NCBI GenBank assembly: GCA_937998305.1
Contig: CALLDL010000018.1
Coordinates: 1 to 64,000 of the forward strand
From: an uncultured Desulfobacterales bacterium
GTDB lineage: Bacteria > Desulfobacterota > Desulfobacteria > Desulfobacterales > UBA11574
Reading direction: 5' to 3'
Length of the DNA stretch: 64,000 nucleotides
The notes beneath the pieces are model-generated. The model was not told where the DNA came from, did not search any database, and saw only the letters and a program-made list of their open reading frames with translations. The position numbers and the translations under genes are program-made. Below are positions 45,966-55,603 of this stretch, in pieces (the stretch's first letter is position 1; every line of letters starts with the position of its first letter).

Positions 45966-46661
45966 TCATTTGATCTTGGCTTTTTTTATGGCAGAAGTCG
46001 CAAGAAAATCGGCTCTTTCATTTCCTTCGATACCGGCATGCCCTTTTACCTTGATGAATTTCAGATCGTTGAATTTTGAGAGGATTTTCTTGATGGATTC
46101 AATGATGTCCTGATTTTTTTTTGCCTTCCACCCTTGAGTCAGGACGCCGTACGCATATCTGCTGTCTGTAAAAACCCGTACCGGAAGATTCGGATTTTTT
46201 ACAGCCATAAGACCCGATCGGATGGCTTCGAGTTCTGCCATGTTGTTGGTGGTAATACCGATATATCTTGATATCTCTTTTTCATGTTTGCCAAAGCTCA
46301 AAACCACGCCTATTCCCGACGGACCGGGATTTCCTGCAGATGCTCCGTCTGTGTAGATAGTTATGGCATCATCACAAGATGTTTCAACCAAAAATTTTGT
46401 ATCGGATTTTGTTTTCGCGTTCTTTTGTTTTGTCGATTTTCGGGTTGATTTTTCTCCTTTTTCGGTTTTTTCCTTCCTTTGTAAAGAATCAACGGGCTTT
46501 ATATTTTTAGAAAGGACCCAGTATTCGTAATCCTGGTCAAGCTGATATCGGATCAGTACCTTACCGTTTTTGGTAACAGGTTTTTGATCCTGATCTGTTG
46601 CCAGCCAGACTTTGTTTTTTTTGAAAACCATCCGTTTCCAGTTGATGTTGTCATTTGTCAT
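45966..46661 (-). CDS. rnhA: Ribonuclease HI with extra N-terminal domain, 231 aa
   Basis: Cleaves the RNA of RNA-DNA hybrids. The catalytic Asp-Glu-Asp-Asp set is visible in IYTDGASAGNPGPSG, NNMAELEAIRSGL, VFTDSRYAYGVL and NERADFLA, and the His loop in KGHAGIEG. Before the RNase H fold there are about 90 extra residues: a small segment with Trp and Lys (1-55), then a very basic linker of Lys, Thr and Ser (58-90). It is not the typical caulimovirus-type N-domain as far as I can tell. It may bind nucleic acid. Confidence 0.9.
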   Translation of the reverse strand: MTNDNINWKRMVFKKNKVWLATDQDQKPVTKNGKVLIRYQLDQDYEYWVLSKNIKPVDSLQRKEKTEKGEKSTRKSTKQKNAKTKSDTKFLVETSCDDAITIYTDGASAGNPGPSGIGVVLSFGKHEKEISRYIGITTNNMAELEAIRSGLMAVKNPNLPVRVFTDSRYAYGVLTQGWKAKKNQDIIESIKKILSKFNDLKFIKVKGHAGIEGNERADFLATSAIKKAKIK

Positions 46662-46855
46662 TGGTCACCGAATTTCAGGTTTTAGGTGTCAGGCATCATG
46701 CGGCGGGGAAAAAACTCTAAAATGAAAGGTTAAATGTGAAAGATTTAAGACGCTTACTAAGTTTAAATAAAGTCGTTAGTCCTATGCCTTGACCTGCCTT
46801 TAGCATAGTGTCTTGAATCCCGACCCCTGGTCCCTAATCCCCGATCCCTATCAAT

Positions 46856-48031
46856 TTAGGTATAAAGATGAAACCTTCGACTTGTTTCCGCGAACGTTTT
46901 CAGATCTATAAACCATGATTTTTCTATGGCGTATATATCATCTAAACTTTCGATATGCTGGCGTATTTTTTTATCCCCAATGATAAGGTCTATGGGCAGT
47001 TTTTCAAATTCATATTCGTACGGTGTCCGCTTCCATTGAAACATATTATTGTGATGAAAGATTACGGCCTGGAGGAGTTTAAGCGTCGTGATATATGGCT
47101 TGAATTCATATGGATCTGTTATATGGATTTGAAATCCATTGCATGCCGAACCGCTCCATTTGTTGAATGTCGGTTCAAATACGACCGGTCTGAGTATGAT
47201 ACCCGGGAGTTCGCTTTCACCTATCGTCGACAGCAAGTGTTTTGTATTAAAAAACGGGGCACCGAATATTTCAAATGGAAGAGTGACGCCCCTGCCTTCT
47301 GAAACATTGGTCCCTTCCCACAATACTTGCCCCGGATAAACCAAGGCAGTTACAGGTGATGGCATGTTGGGTGATGGTGGAATCCATGGAAGGCCCGTAT
47401 CCGTAAAAAACATATCTCTTTTCCAGCCTTGCATGGGGATGACATCAAGATCACACTCAATACCGAAATCGTTGTTAAATAAAAGGGCAAGTTCGCCTAT
47501 GGTCAGTCCGTGGCGCATGGGGATGGGATATCTTCCGACAAATGAAGCGCATTCAGGTGTCAAAAGATTCCCTTCTATGATGCGACCATTTACAGGATTC
47601 GGCCGATCGAGTACAACAACTTTTTTGCCGAACTTTTTTGCAGCTTCAAGGCAATACGACATGGTATAAATAAAGGTATAAACACGCGTGCCAACATCCT
47701 GTAGGTCGATGATAAGGATATCGATGGGATCTAACATTTTTTTATCAGGAATGCGCGTTTTACCATAAAGACTAAAAACAGGAATTTGTAAGGCGGGGTG
47801 AATCGTATCATCCGACTCGATCATGTTGTCTTGTTTTTCCGAAAAAAATCCATGCTGGGGTGAGTACAATGCCTTAAGTTGATCCGGAAATTTCAGATTG
47901 ATCAGTTCGCTGGCATGACAAAAATTTTGGTCAACCGAAGCAGGATTGCACAGAAGTCCGATTCGATTCCTAAATATCCATTTTGGAGGAGATGCTATGA
48001 AATTTTCAAGACCTGTTTGAACGCGTAACAT
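46856..48031 (-). CDS. DUF1343 / NamZ-like exo-beta-N-acetylmuramidase, 391 aa
   Basis: Belongs to the DUF1343 family; the Bacillus subtilis member (NamZ, formerly YbbC) removes terminal MurNAc from peptidoglycan fragments. Visible family segments are IGLLCNPASVDQ, LKALYSPQHGFF, DILIIDLQDVGTRVYTFIYT, VLDRPNPVNG, MRHGLTIGELALLFN, WIPPSPNMPS, and LWEGTNVSEGRGVTLPFE. There is no signal peptide, so it would act in the cytosol on imported fragments. With the MurU-AmgK-like fusion nearby it could supply MurNAc for salvage. The enzyme activity is inferred from the family. Confidence 0.85.
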   Translation of the reverse strand: MLRVQTGLENFIASPPKWIFRNRIGLLCNPASVDQNFCHASELINLKFPDQLKALYSPQHGFFSEKQDNMIESDDTIHPALQIPVFSLYGKTRIPDKKMLDPIDILIIDLQDVGTRVYTFIYTMSYCLEAAKKFGKKVVVLDRPNPVNGRIIEGNLLTPECASFVGRYPIPMRHGLTIGELALLFNNDFGIECDLDVIPMQGWKRDMFFTDTGLPWIPPSPNMPSPVTALVYPGQVLWEGTNVSEGRGVTLPFEIFGAPFFNTKHLLSTIGESELPGIILRPVVFEPTFNKWSGSACNGFQIHITDPYEFKPYITTLKLLQAVIFHHNNMFQWKRTPYEYEFEKLPIDLIIGDKKIRQHIESLDDIYAIEKSWFIDLKTFAETSRRFHLYT

Positions 48032-48570
48032 ATCTCAGTATATATAAATTATGGTTTGTCCTCTTAAATTTCTATTATTACATATAAAAATTAATTGATG
48101 TCAAGTTGAATCTATGTGTGGTTTGCAGAGGTCCGGGATCGAGACGCATATGTCATCTTATGACTCCCGATCCCTGATTCCAATAACTATTATGTATCTT
48201 TTCGATTTTGAAAAACACATGGCGATGATCGTTCACATCTAACATCAGATAAAAGCACCATCATAAAATGAACTTACATATAAATCAGGAGTCAGGGTGT
48301 TTTTATTTTCAGAATCGCTCCATGGATAACGTTTTTTTCAAACCGTGTAATCGCGCCGGAGTCTGATATATAAGTGTTTACAATAAAATCTCTCCGACCT
48401 CTCACATATAGGTGCGGGTGCGAAACTTGAGTCTTGTATAAAAAGAAAGCACTAAATATATTGATTTCATGTTTGAATCTGATATACATGTTGTCGAATT
48501 GTAGTTAGATGGTCGGATATCATGTCTAAGGCATTGAAATTACACTCAATAGTGTCAAGATTGGATATTG
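48032..48570. other. Gap before the hybrid histidine kinase
   Basis: Non-coding. GGGATCG (48131) and CGATCCC (about 48167) form 7-bp arms. The segment 48313-48355 (ATCGCTCCATGGATAACG, then TTTTTTT and a CCGTG) resembles the inner left arm of the MITE-like family at 18371, so it may be a worn fragment. Confidence 0.4.
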
Positions 48571-50400
48571 ATGAGACGGATAAGATTTGCGAGCATATAC
48601 TTGTTTTTACTGGCTGTGTTATTCTTTATTTTAGGGGCCTACAAAGAATGGCATACACTGTCGCTGATTAACGGATTGGAAAACATCCCACCGGACTATC
48701 CTCCGAGTCTTCATCTTCTGTTTTTTCTGGTCGGTTTTTTAGCCCTTTGTGCGATTTATTTTGCAGAGAAGATGGAAGTAAAGATCCTTTCCTCAATTAA
48801 CGAAGTCCTTCATGAAGAGATCGCCATGAGAAATCGTACGGAGAAAGCGTTGAGGGAAAGCGAAAAAAGAAATAAGGATCTTTATGCGGAAGCTAAAAAG
48901 GCAGAAGAATTATACCGTTCTTTATTTAGATGTAGTGCTGACCCTATTGTCACCTATGATTTAAAAGGAAAGGTCGAATATATAAGTCCTTCATTTACCG
49001 AGATATTTGGATGGACATTGAAGGAAATGAAAGGCAAGCAGATACCGTTTGACCATGAATTCAAAAAAGAATCTATTGTGGCTGTTATTCAGGATCTTGT
49101 GGAACACGGAACACCGTGTAATGGTTTTGAGACAAAATGCCGCACGAGAGACAGACGTTTGTTAGATGTCAGCGTAAGTGCTTCGCGCCATAATGACCAT
49201 GAGGGAAAATCTATGGGCACACTTTTTCTTCTCCGTGATATTTCGGAGAAGAAAAGGGTTGAAGCCCAGTTGCATTATATCGAACGGATGGAGGCTATTG
49301 GAACACTGGCTGGAGGAATTGCACATGATTTTAACAATCTGATGATGGGGATGCTGGGGAATATCTCGCTGACTTTGTATGATATCGGGCCCGATGATCC
49401 CAATTACAAGCGGTTAAAAACCGTTGAAAGGTTGATTCAAAGTGGTTCCGAGCTGACAAGCAAACTTCTTGGATATGCAAGGAAAGGTAAATATGAGTTA
49501 AAACCCATAAATTTAAACAAAATTTTAAAAGAAAGTTCTGCTGCATTTGGCAGAGCAAGAAAAGAGATCGTCATTTCTAAGGACCTTGCTGAAGATCTGT
49601 TCTCGGTAAAGGCGGATGGGTCTCAACTTGAGCAGGTCCTCCTAAATCTTTTTATCAATGCTGCCGATGCCATGCCAGAAGGAGGAGATCTATTTCTGCA
49701 AACTGCCAATGTTACGCATAAAGAAATGCAAGGTAAGCCCTATAATCCCAAACCTGGTAAATATGTTATGATAAAAATAAAAGACAATGGTGCGGGGATG
49801 GATCAAAAAACCATCACACGCATTTTCCAACCGTTTTTTACCACCAAGGAAATGGGGCTGGGTTCGGGACTTGGGCTGGCATCAGCATATGGGATAGTAA
49901 AGGGGCATGCTGGATATATCGATGTTGAATCCGAAAAAGGACATGGATCGGTTTTTAGCATTTATATCCCCGCATCGAAGGAATTGATTCAAAAAGACCC
50001 GATAGTTAGCGAGCGCATCGAAGAGGGAGATGAAACCATCTTGCTGGTGGATGATGAAGAGATGGTCATTGATGTTGGTGTCCAGCTTTTGGAAAAACTT
50101 GGATACACAGTCCTTGAAGCCAGAGGCGGTAAAGAGGCGATTCAGATATATCAAGAGAACAAGGATAATATTGATATAATTGTTTTGGATATGATTATGC
50201 CCGATATGGGCGGCAGCGAGGTCTATGATAAAATAAAAATAATCGATCCTGAAGTTAAGGTTCTTCTTTCAAGTGGCTACAGTGTTGAGGGACAGGCAAC
50301 GGAAATATTGAAAAGGGGATGTAACGGTTTTATTCAAAAGCCTTTTAACCTTAAGAGTCTATCAAGAAAAATCAGAGCAGTTTTAAACAAAAGTGTATAG
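48571..50400 (+). CDS. Membrane-bound PAS hybrid histidine kinase, 609 aa
   Basis: Sensor kinase with two N-terminal helices (about 5-23 and 45-63) and a short coiled coil. A PAS domain follows (about 115-235, YRSLFRCSADPIVTYDLKGK), then the H-box (GTLAGGIAHDFNNLMMGMLG). The ATPase domain (NAADAMPEGG, KDNGAGMD, GLGSGLGLASAYGI) precedes a C-terminal receiver with acceptor Asp in IIVLDMIMPDMGG. This layout is frequent in deltaproteobacteria. No response regulator with an output domain is adjacent, so the partner is unknown. I use the ATG at 48571. Confidence 0.92.
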   Translation: MRRIRFASIYLFLLAVLFFILGAYKEWHTLSLINGLENIPPDYPPSLHLLFFLVGFLALCAIYFAEKMEVKILSSINEVLHEEIAMRNRTEKALRESEKRNKDLYAEAKKAEELYRSLFRCSADPIVTYDLKGKVEYISPSFTEIFGWTLKEMKGKQIPFDHEFKKESIVAVIQDLVEHGTPCNGFETKCRTRDRRLLDVSVSASRHNDHEGKSMGTLFLLRDISEKKRVEAQLHYIERMEAIGTLAGGIAHDFNNLMMGMLGNISLTLYDIGPDDPNYKRLKTVERLIQSGSELTSKLLGYARKGKYELKPINLNKILKESSAAFGRARKEIVISKDLAEDLFSVKADGSQLEQVLLNLFINAADAMPEGGDLFLQTANVTHKEMQGKPYNPKPGKYVMIKIKDNGAGMDQKTITRIFQPFFTTKEMGLGSGLGLASAYGIVKGHAGYIDVESEKGHGSVFSIYIPASKELIQKDPIVSERIEEGDETILLVDDEEMVIDVGVQLLEKLGYTVLEARGGKEAIQIYQENKDNIDIIVLDMIMPDMGGSEVYDKIKIIDPEVKVLLSSGYSVEGQATEILKRGCNGFIQKPFNLKSLSRKIRAVLNKSV

Positions 50401-50697
50401 CCCACGGCTGTTTATCTCATGCCCCCGATATTAGTATTTCGGGATTTCGCTACGCTCAACTTGCCTATCTTCGGCAAACTCGACAATCGCTCAATTTAGG
50501 TAAAAATTAAATGAATTGAATAGTTGTGTAACTTACCGAAAACGAAGCGATTTATTTTTTTTGACTTGAATTGGTGGTTGACTTTCCACGAAGGTTATGA
50601 TTCATTTCAATAATAAATCAGATTATCATTTAAACATGTCTTCATCGTGTTGTTTATATAACGTTAGGGTAAATTTAGTGGCTGGAGCTTTGAATCT
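50401..50697. other. Gap after the histidine kinase
   Basis: Non-coding. CCCGA-N9-TTCGGG at about 50422-50443 forms a hairpin that may end the kinase transcript. The rest shows nothing I can name. Confidence 0.4.
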
Positions 50698-51363
50698 ATG
50701 AAATCTTATGCGAGAACCTTGGGTATTGTCGGAATATGTCTCTTTTTGTTATCCACAGCAGTGTTGGCTGAAACAAATTATTATATTAATGACAGCATGA
50801 AAATAACCGTGCGGACGGGACCTGCAACAGACCGAAAAATAATTGCTTTACTCGGTGTTGGACAAAAGGTGGAAATTCTGAAAGCTGAGAATGAGTGGAC
50901 TATGGTCCGATTGCTCAATGGCAAGGAGGGCTGGGTGATCAGCCGCTTTCTTACCGATAAAACCCCGGACAGTATACAATTGGAAGCATTAAAGAAAAAT
51001 CACAGCACTCTTCAGACCAAAGCCGCATCACTCATGGAAGAAAATAAGGCATACAAAGCCGAAAATAAAAAGCTCGGCATCGATCTTAACACCAGTGAGA
51101 CAAAACAAAGAGGCCTAAACAAATCTTTCGAAACCCTCAAAAAAGAGTCCAAACAATTCTTGGCACTGCAAGCAAAATATAAAGAGTCAACTTCTAAACT
51201 CGCTGCGCAGACTCAAAAAGCTGAAAAGTGTGAGGACGAGTTAACAAAACTGCTTTGGAACAAAAATATTAAATGGTTTTTAAGCGGAGCCGGTGTACTT
51301 ATTCTTGGATTTATCATCGGTTTCAGTACAAAACGCCAACGGCGGCATTCATCCCTGCTATAA
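50698..51363 (+). CDS. YgiM-type SH3 domain protein, 221 aa
   Basis: Envelope protein of the TIGR04211/YgiM type. A signal peptide (to about residue 25, VLAET) is followed by a bacterial SH3 domain (about 26-88, KITVRTGPATDRKIIALLG, then EGWVISRFL). Then come a long coiled coil (about 95-190) and a C-terminal transmembrane helix (about 193-212) with a basic end. The SH3 domain would face the periplasm and bind cell wall or protein. No enzyme activity is expected. It is flanked by gaps on both sides. Confidence 0.85.
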   Translation: MKSYARTLGIVGICLFLLSTAVLAETNYYINDSMKITVRTGPATDRKIIALLGVGQKVEILKAENEWTMVRLLNGKEGWVISRFLTDKTPDSIQLEALKKNHSTLQTKAASLMEENKAYKAENKKLGIDLNTSETKQRGLNKSFETLKKESKQFLALQAKYKESTSKLAAQTQKAEKCEDELTKLLWNKNIKWFLSGAGVLILGFIIGFSTKRQRRHSSLL

Positions 51364-51430
51364 ATTGTTTGAATCTTGCATGAAAATTAATGAGAATTTT
51401 TCTCTTACTTGATTGAAAAGGTTTATTACA

Positions 51431-51622
51431 AGCCATCTCAAAAATACAGATTACGTTCAAAAGCAAGTTGAGCTTTGCGAAATCCCGACATTCGGGAGCG
51501 CGAGCCGATGAAAAAGCGGAGTATACAATGGGAGTATGTGAGTATTTTGAAGAGGCTCGTTGTAAATCCCGTCACGCGGGGCAAAACCGTAATTGGGCGT
51601 TAGATGTATTTTTGAGATGGCT
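51431..51622. mobile_element. Second MITE-like element with 18-bp perfect inverted ends (192 bp)
   Basis: AGCCATCTCAAAAATACA at the left and TGTATTTTTGAGATGGCT at the right are perfect inverses. The next bases are partly matched (GATTACG / CGTTAGA). The interior holds TCCCGA-CAT-TCGGGA and no transposase. No target duplication is obvious. The phrase GCGCGAGCCGATGAAAAAGC inside resembles dispersed elements I associate with this bacterial group. The rest of the 436-bp gap (51364-51799) has an ATTCCA run and no gene. Confidence 0.6.
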
Positions 51623-51799
51623 CTCAGTCATATTCGGATAAGATACGTGGGTTTGTTTATCCCTTTTTCCCGCGTTCATGTTGGGATAGAAATTCCGAAA
51701 CGTTTAACATTCCAATATTCCATTGTTTCATTATTCTACTTTTGATATTCAATCGAAACTCATCTTCTCATCTTCGAAAAAAAATCATTTTAAACACAA

Positions 51800-54127
51800 A
51801 TGACACAGAAAAAACGATCCATAAATATAACCCTTAAACGGCTGCTTAAGTGGTATCTGCCCACCGTTGTCCTCATATGTGGAATTATGCTGGTGTATTG
51901 CTGGTATCTTTCCATCCAAATAGACAAAAGATTTTCAGAGCGGCGATGGAGTATACCTTCCAAAGTTTATTCAGACACGACGATACTATACCCTGGGCAA
52001 AAAACAAATCGCACACTTTTTAATGAAAAACTGCGCCGTTTGGGGTATCGGGAAGTTGCCCATAAGCCGGTGAATAAGGGTGAACTCAATCGGTCGGCAT
52101 CATTTGTACAACTCTATCTTCACGATTTTATCGTCCCATCGAGACACAAGGAAGGCATTCCTGTTCAGATCGTATTTGATGAAAATCGAATAGAATCGAT
52201 AACCAATTTAAATACAGGTCAGCTGCTTCCCATTTTGGAGCTTGAGCCGGAGGAGGTAATGTTATTTTTTGGCCCTCATCGAGAACGACGGCAACTTATT
52301 TCCATAGATCAAGTTTCTCAGCATGTCATCTATGCTGTTTTAGCCGCAGAAGATCGTCGGTTTTATACACACAAAGGGTTGGACCCAAAGGGAATATTGA
52401 GAGCGATTTACACTAACCTGCGTCATGCCTCCATACGTCAAGGGGGATCTACCATTACCCAGCAATTGGCCAAAAATTATTTTCTTACACCCAAGAGGAC
52501 GTTCATTCGAAAACTTAAAGAGCTTTTCATGTCTCTTACCATTGAGGTGATGTATGAGAAGAATGAAATACTCGAAATTTATCTCAATGAAATCTATCTG
52601 GGACAGAAAGCTTCGGATGCGATAAACGGTATCGGTGAAGCGTCTTTTTTCTATTTTGGCAAACCTGTGAGCAACCTTTCCCTGGTTGAAGCCGCGACTC
52701 TGGCCGGCCTAATCAGGGGCCCCAACCATTATTCTCCTTATATTGATAAAGACCGTTGTCAGAAACGGAGAAATATCGTGCTGAACGCCATGTATGAGCA
52801 GCGATGGATTTCAGATGAAGAATTGGAAAAGGCGATGCCTTTACCCGTTGAGGCTGTTGGTTATGCGTCTTATGGGAAAAAGGCGCCCTATTTTATGGAC
52901 TACCTGTCTGAACAGCTTACAATGCTGTATTCTCCTCAAGACCTATCCAGCCTTGGGTTGTCGATTTATACAACCCTGGACACCCAGGTCCAAATGGCTG
53001 CGGAAAACGCACTGAAAAAGGGCCTGGTTTCGCTGGAGAAGTCAAACCCGGAGTTGCACCGTACAGATCCCCAAAAAAAACTGCAAGGAGCTGTTATTGT
53101 TATGCAGCCCAAAACCGGTTATGTCTTGGCCATGGTTGGCGGGCGCAATTACAGTGCAAGCCAGTTCAATCGAATTACGCAGGCACGGCGACAACCCGGT
53201 AGTGCATTCAAGCCTTTAGTATACTTGAGCGGATTGGATAAATTCACTCCGGCCTCCAGATTGTCCAATGAATCCAGAATTTATGAAATTGATGGGAAGG
53301 AATGGATACCCCAGAACTATGAACCGATGACGGAGGATCGCGTGCGGATGAGAAATGCTTTGGCGAGATCCGTAAATTTGGCAACGGTTGACCTGGCCAT
53401 GCAAGTGGGGTTAGATCAAATCATTACAACGGTGGGCAAGTTCGGGTTTTCGACCCCTTTAAAACCGTATCCCTCCATTGCGTTGGGATCCTTTGAGGTG
53501 ATACCGTTAGAGCTGGCGCGTGCGTATTGTCCTTTTGCAGCAGATGGTGTACTATCTTATCCGTTGGCCTTAAAAGAGGTCTTGGACGAGAATGATGTCG
53601 TTATGGAACGAAGACATATGAGCATCAAGCAGGTCACAACGCCTGAAAAAGCCTTTATCATGAGCTCATTATTACAAAGTGTTGTGGAGAATGGCACTGC
53701 AAATTCATTAAAGGAAATGGGAATAGCTTTTCCGGTTGCCGCCAAGACCGGCACCACCAACGATTATAGAGATGCCTGGTTTGTGGGATATACGCCGGAC
53801 GTTTTGGCTTTGATATGGGTGGGATTCGATGATGGCGCTTCTATTCACGCCTCAGGCTCAAAAGCCGCCTTGCCGATTTGGGCCGGTCTCATGAATGCCT
53901 TGCCCCAATATGTGTCGGGGGGTTGGTTTAGGATGCCGCCGGGAGTGGTCACACAGGTTGTTTGTTCAGAAAGCGGACAACTGGCTGTAGAAGACAGATG
54001 CCCTCATCCAATAGAAGAATATTTTCTGGCGGATCATGTACCCATAGACCATTGTCGAATTCACGGAGACGGAGATTCATTTGGAAGGATCGTTGATGGG
54101 ATTAAAGATTTTTTTAATGAGTTTTAA
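51800..54127 (+). CDS. mrcB: Penicillin-binding protein 1B, 775 aa
   Basis: Bifunctional class A PBP. The N-terminal helix (about 18-38) is followed by a UB2H-like domain. The glycosyltransferase domain shows AAEDRRFYTHKGLD (with the catalytic Glu), QGGSTITQQLAKN, and RKLKELFMSL. The transpeptidase shows the nucleophile in PGSAFKPLVY, then SVN and KTGTT. The UB2H region and overall layout fit PBP1B rather than PBP1A. The gene end overlaps a TPR lipoprotein gene, which could be its activator. Confidence 0.94.
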   Translation: MTQKKRSINITLKRLLKWYLPTVVLICGIMLVYCWYLSIQIDKRFSERRWSIPSKVYSDTTILYPGQKTNRTLFNEKLRRLGYREVAHKPVNKGELNRSASFVQLYLHDFIVPSRHKEGIPVQIVFDENRIESITNLNTGQLLPILELEPEEVMLFFGPHRERRQLISIDQVSQHVIYAVLAAEDRRFYTHKGLDPKGILRAIYTNLRHASIRQGGSTITQQLAKNYFLTPKRTFIRKLKELFMSLTIEVMYEKNEILEIYLNEIYLGQKASDAINGIGEASFFYFGKPVSNLSLVEAATLAGLIRGPNHYSPYIDKDRCQKRRNIVLNAMYEQRWISDEELEKAMPLPVEAVGYASYGKKAPYFMDYLSEQLTMLYSPQDLSSLGLSIYTTLDTQVQMAAENALKKGLVSLEKSNPELHRTDPQKKLQGAVIVMQPKTGYVLAMVGGRNYSASQFNRITQARRQPGSAFKPLVYLSGLDKFTPASRLSNESRIYEIDGKEWIPQNYEPMTEDRVRMRNALARSVNLATVDLAMQVGLDQIITTVGKFGFSTPLKPYPSIALGSFEVIPLELARAYCPFAADGVLSYPLALKEVLDENDVVMERRHMSIKQVTTPEKAFIMSSLLQSVVENGTANSLKEMGIAFPVAAKTGTTNDYRDAWFVGYTPDVLALIWVGFDDGASIHASGSKAALPIWAGLMNALPQYVSGGWFRMPPGVVTQVVCSESGQLAVEDRCPHPIEEYFLADHVPIDHCRIHGDGDSFGRIVDGIKDFFNEF

Positions 54128-54554
54128 AATGGTTGTCGTCACTTGCATATTCGGATTCTCAATGGTCCTTTCAGGGTGTGCTCCTGTTGTTATGAAGCCC
54201 TCGTCGGAGGTCCATCGGGAAACGACCCGAGAGGCTGGTGAATTAGAGGAAAATGCCGAAAAACCCGGCCTCAGCCCCCGTGCTCTTGCTGCGTTGCAGT
54301 TAACCGATCAGGGAAGGATGTTTTTAGAAAATAATCAGCCTGATGATGCCATCGGAATACTGGAACGGGCACTGAATCTCAATCCAAACAATGGCCGGAA
54401 TTACTATTATTTGGCCGAGGCTTGGCTCATGAAATGGAATATCGGGCAGGCCACGGAATTCAATCGTCTGGCGGAAATCTATCTTAAAGACGACAGTGAA
54501 TGGCTACATCGTGTCATATTGCAAAGGGAACGGATTAAAGAACAAGAACAGTAA
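54096..54554 (+). CDS. TPR lipoprotein overlapping mrcB, 152 aa (LpoP-like)
   Basis: The signal peptide ends in a lipobox (MVLSGCAPV, Cys at about residue 26). A low-complexity acidic stretch is followed by TPR helices (LTDQGRMFLENNQPDDAIG, then ALNLNPNNGRNYYYLAEA). I take the ATG at 54096, since GGAAGG lies just before it; later in-frame ATGs at 54117 and 54129 lack a ribosome site. It overlaps the end of mrcB by 32 bp. In Pseudomonas the PBP1B activator LpoP is a TPR lipoprotein encoded next to its PBP. The same role here is inferred. Confidence 0.75.
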   Translation: MGLKIFLMSFKMVVVTCIFGFSMVLSGCAPVVMKPSSEVHRETTREAGELEENAEKPGLSPRALAALQLTDQGRMFLENNQPDDAIGILERALNLNPNNGRNYYYLAEAWLMKWNIGQATEFNRLAEIYLKDDSEWLHRVILQRERIKEQEQ

Positions 54555-54564
54555 CCTATATTTA

Positions 54565-54879
54565 ACTGAGGGGTCGTGGAGTTTTTCTAAATAGTCCCTC
54601 CATGGATAATTTTTTTTTAAAACGCGTGAACTCGTGGCAAGGGCGCGTAAAGAAAGAACAGGAGCCTATCTTTAAAAAATCAATAGGTTCGCTACACGAT
54701 CTGCAATTTCTTTTAAAGATGCGATTTCGGCATGCGCCTGTTCTTTCTAACGATCCCTAAGCCACCCTGCCCGCTCGTGCCTTACATGGCAGGCGGGTCA
54801 AACAGCACCCGCTTTAAAAAAAATCATCCATTCCGCTAGTATTCAAGGCTTTAGGAGAGAAACTCCCCGAGGGCTCAGT
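54565..54879. mobile_element. MITE-like palindromic element, copy B (315 bp)
   Basis: Ends ACTGAG and CTCAGT are perfect inverses, flanked by TA on both sides. The inner arms match copy A at 18371. It differs by a 30-bp insertion near 54765 (CCTGCCC and a matching GGCAGGCGGG) that forms its own hairpin. Lies between the TPR lipoprotein and the bactofilin; the remaining 54880-55114 shows no gene. Confidence 0.75.
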
Positions 54880-55114
54880 TATTTAAAATCATTATTTTTT
54901 TATTGATTTGTCGCTATTTAAAACGCTTAGTTTGGGATTGACATGAAACGGAGATTAACATATCATTACCCAAGTTTCATGCTCCAATATGGCAAAAATT
55001 CCCTTGAAGCGGTGGGTCGGAATAATTTTTTTCTTACCCAGCCGGCGGGAAGGCAAAATATTTCATCGGGACATGATTATAAATAAATTAATTTTCCCAA
55101 AAAGGGGGGATCTC

Positions 55115-55600
55115 ATGCTCAAGAAATCAAAAAAAACAAATGCCGAGCCTAAAGTCTCCACCAGTCCGGCCACAATGGTTGACAGGACAATTATCGGAGA
55201 TCAAATTTTTATAGAGGGCAACATCCGCGGCGAGGAGGATCTGCTTATTGAGGGGTCGGTCAAAGGAAGCATTGAAATGAAGGCCCATCATTTAACGATA
55301 GGTTCAAAGGGTAAGGTCCAAGCCGAAGTTCATGCTGCAAATGTCACCATCAGCGGCAAGTTGGAAGGGAACATTAACGCGACCGGCAGAGTGGAGATAA
55401 CAAAGGCCGCTGATTTTCATGGAGAAATCAAATCAAAAAGTATCTCCGTAGAGGACGGAGCCTATCTTAAGGCGGTGATCGAGCTGGAACGCGAGCCGAC
55501 GCAAAAAGCCGTTCCTTTAGGAAAGCCCGAAACAAAAGTGTCCCCTGAACCGAAAAAAGAACCATTTATTCTGGCCGGCAAAGACAGCAAGGGGAATTGA
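55115..55600 (+). CDS. Bactofilin, 161 aa
   Basis: Cytoskeletal protein that polymerises without nucleotide. The central right-handed beta-helix (about 25-130) shows the repeat rhythm FIEGNIRGEEDLLIEGSVKG, then LTIGSKGKVQAEVHAANVTI, SGKLEGNIN and the rest. Both ends are short and charged or Pro-rich, as usual. AAAGGGGGG lies before the ATG at 55115; codons further upstream are not family-like. The next gene (methyltransferase) starts three bases past the stop. Bactofilins often help shape the cell wall, which fits the nearby mrcB. Confidence 0.93.
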   Translation: MLKKSKKTNAEPKVSTSPATMVDRTIIGDQIFIEGNIRGEEDLLIEGSVKGSIEMKAHHLTIGSKGKVQAEVHAANVTISGKLEGNINATGRVEITKAADFHGEIKSKSISVEDGAYLKAVIELEREPTQKAVPLGKPETKVSPEPKKEPFILAGKDSKGN

Positions 55601-55603
55601 TCA

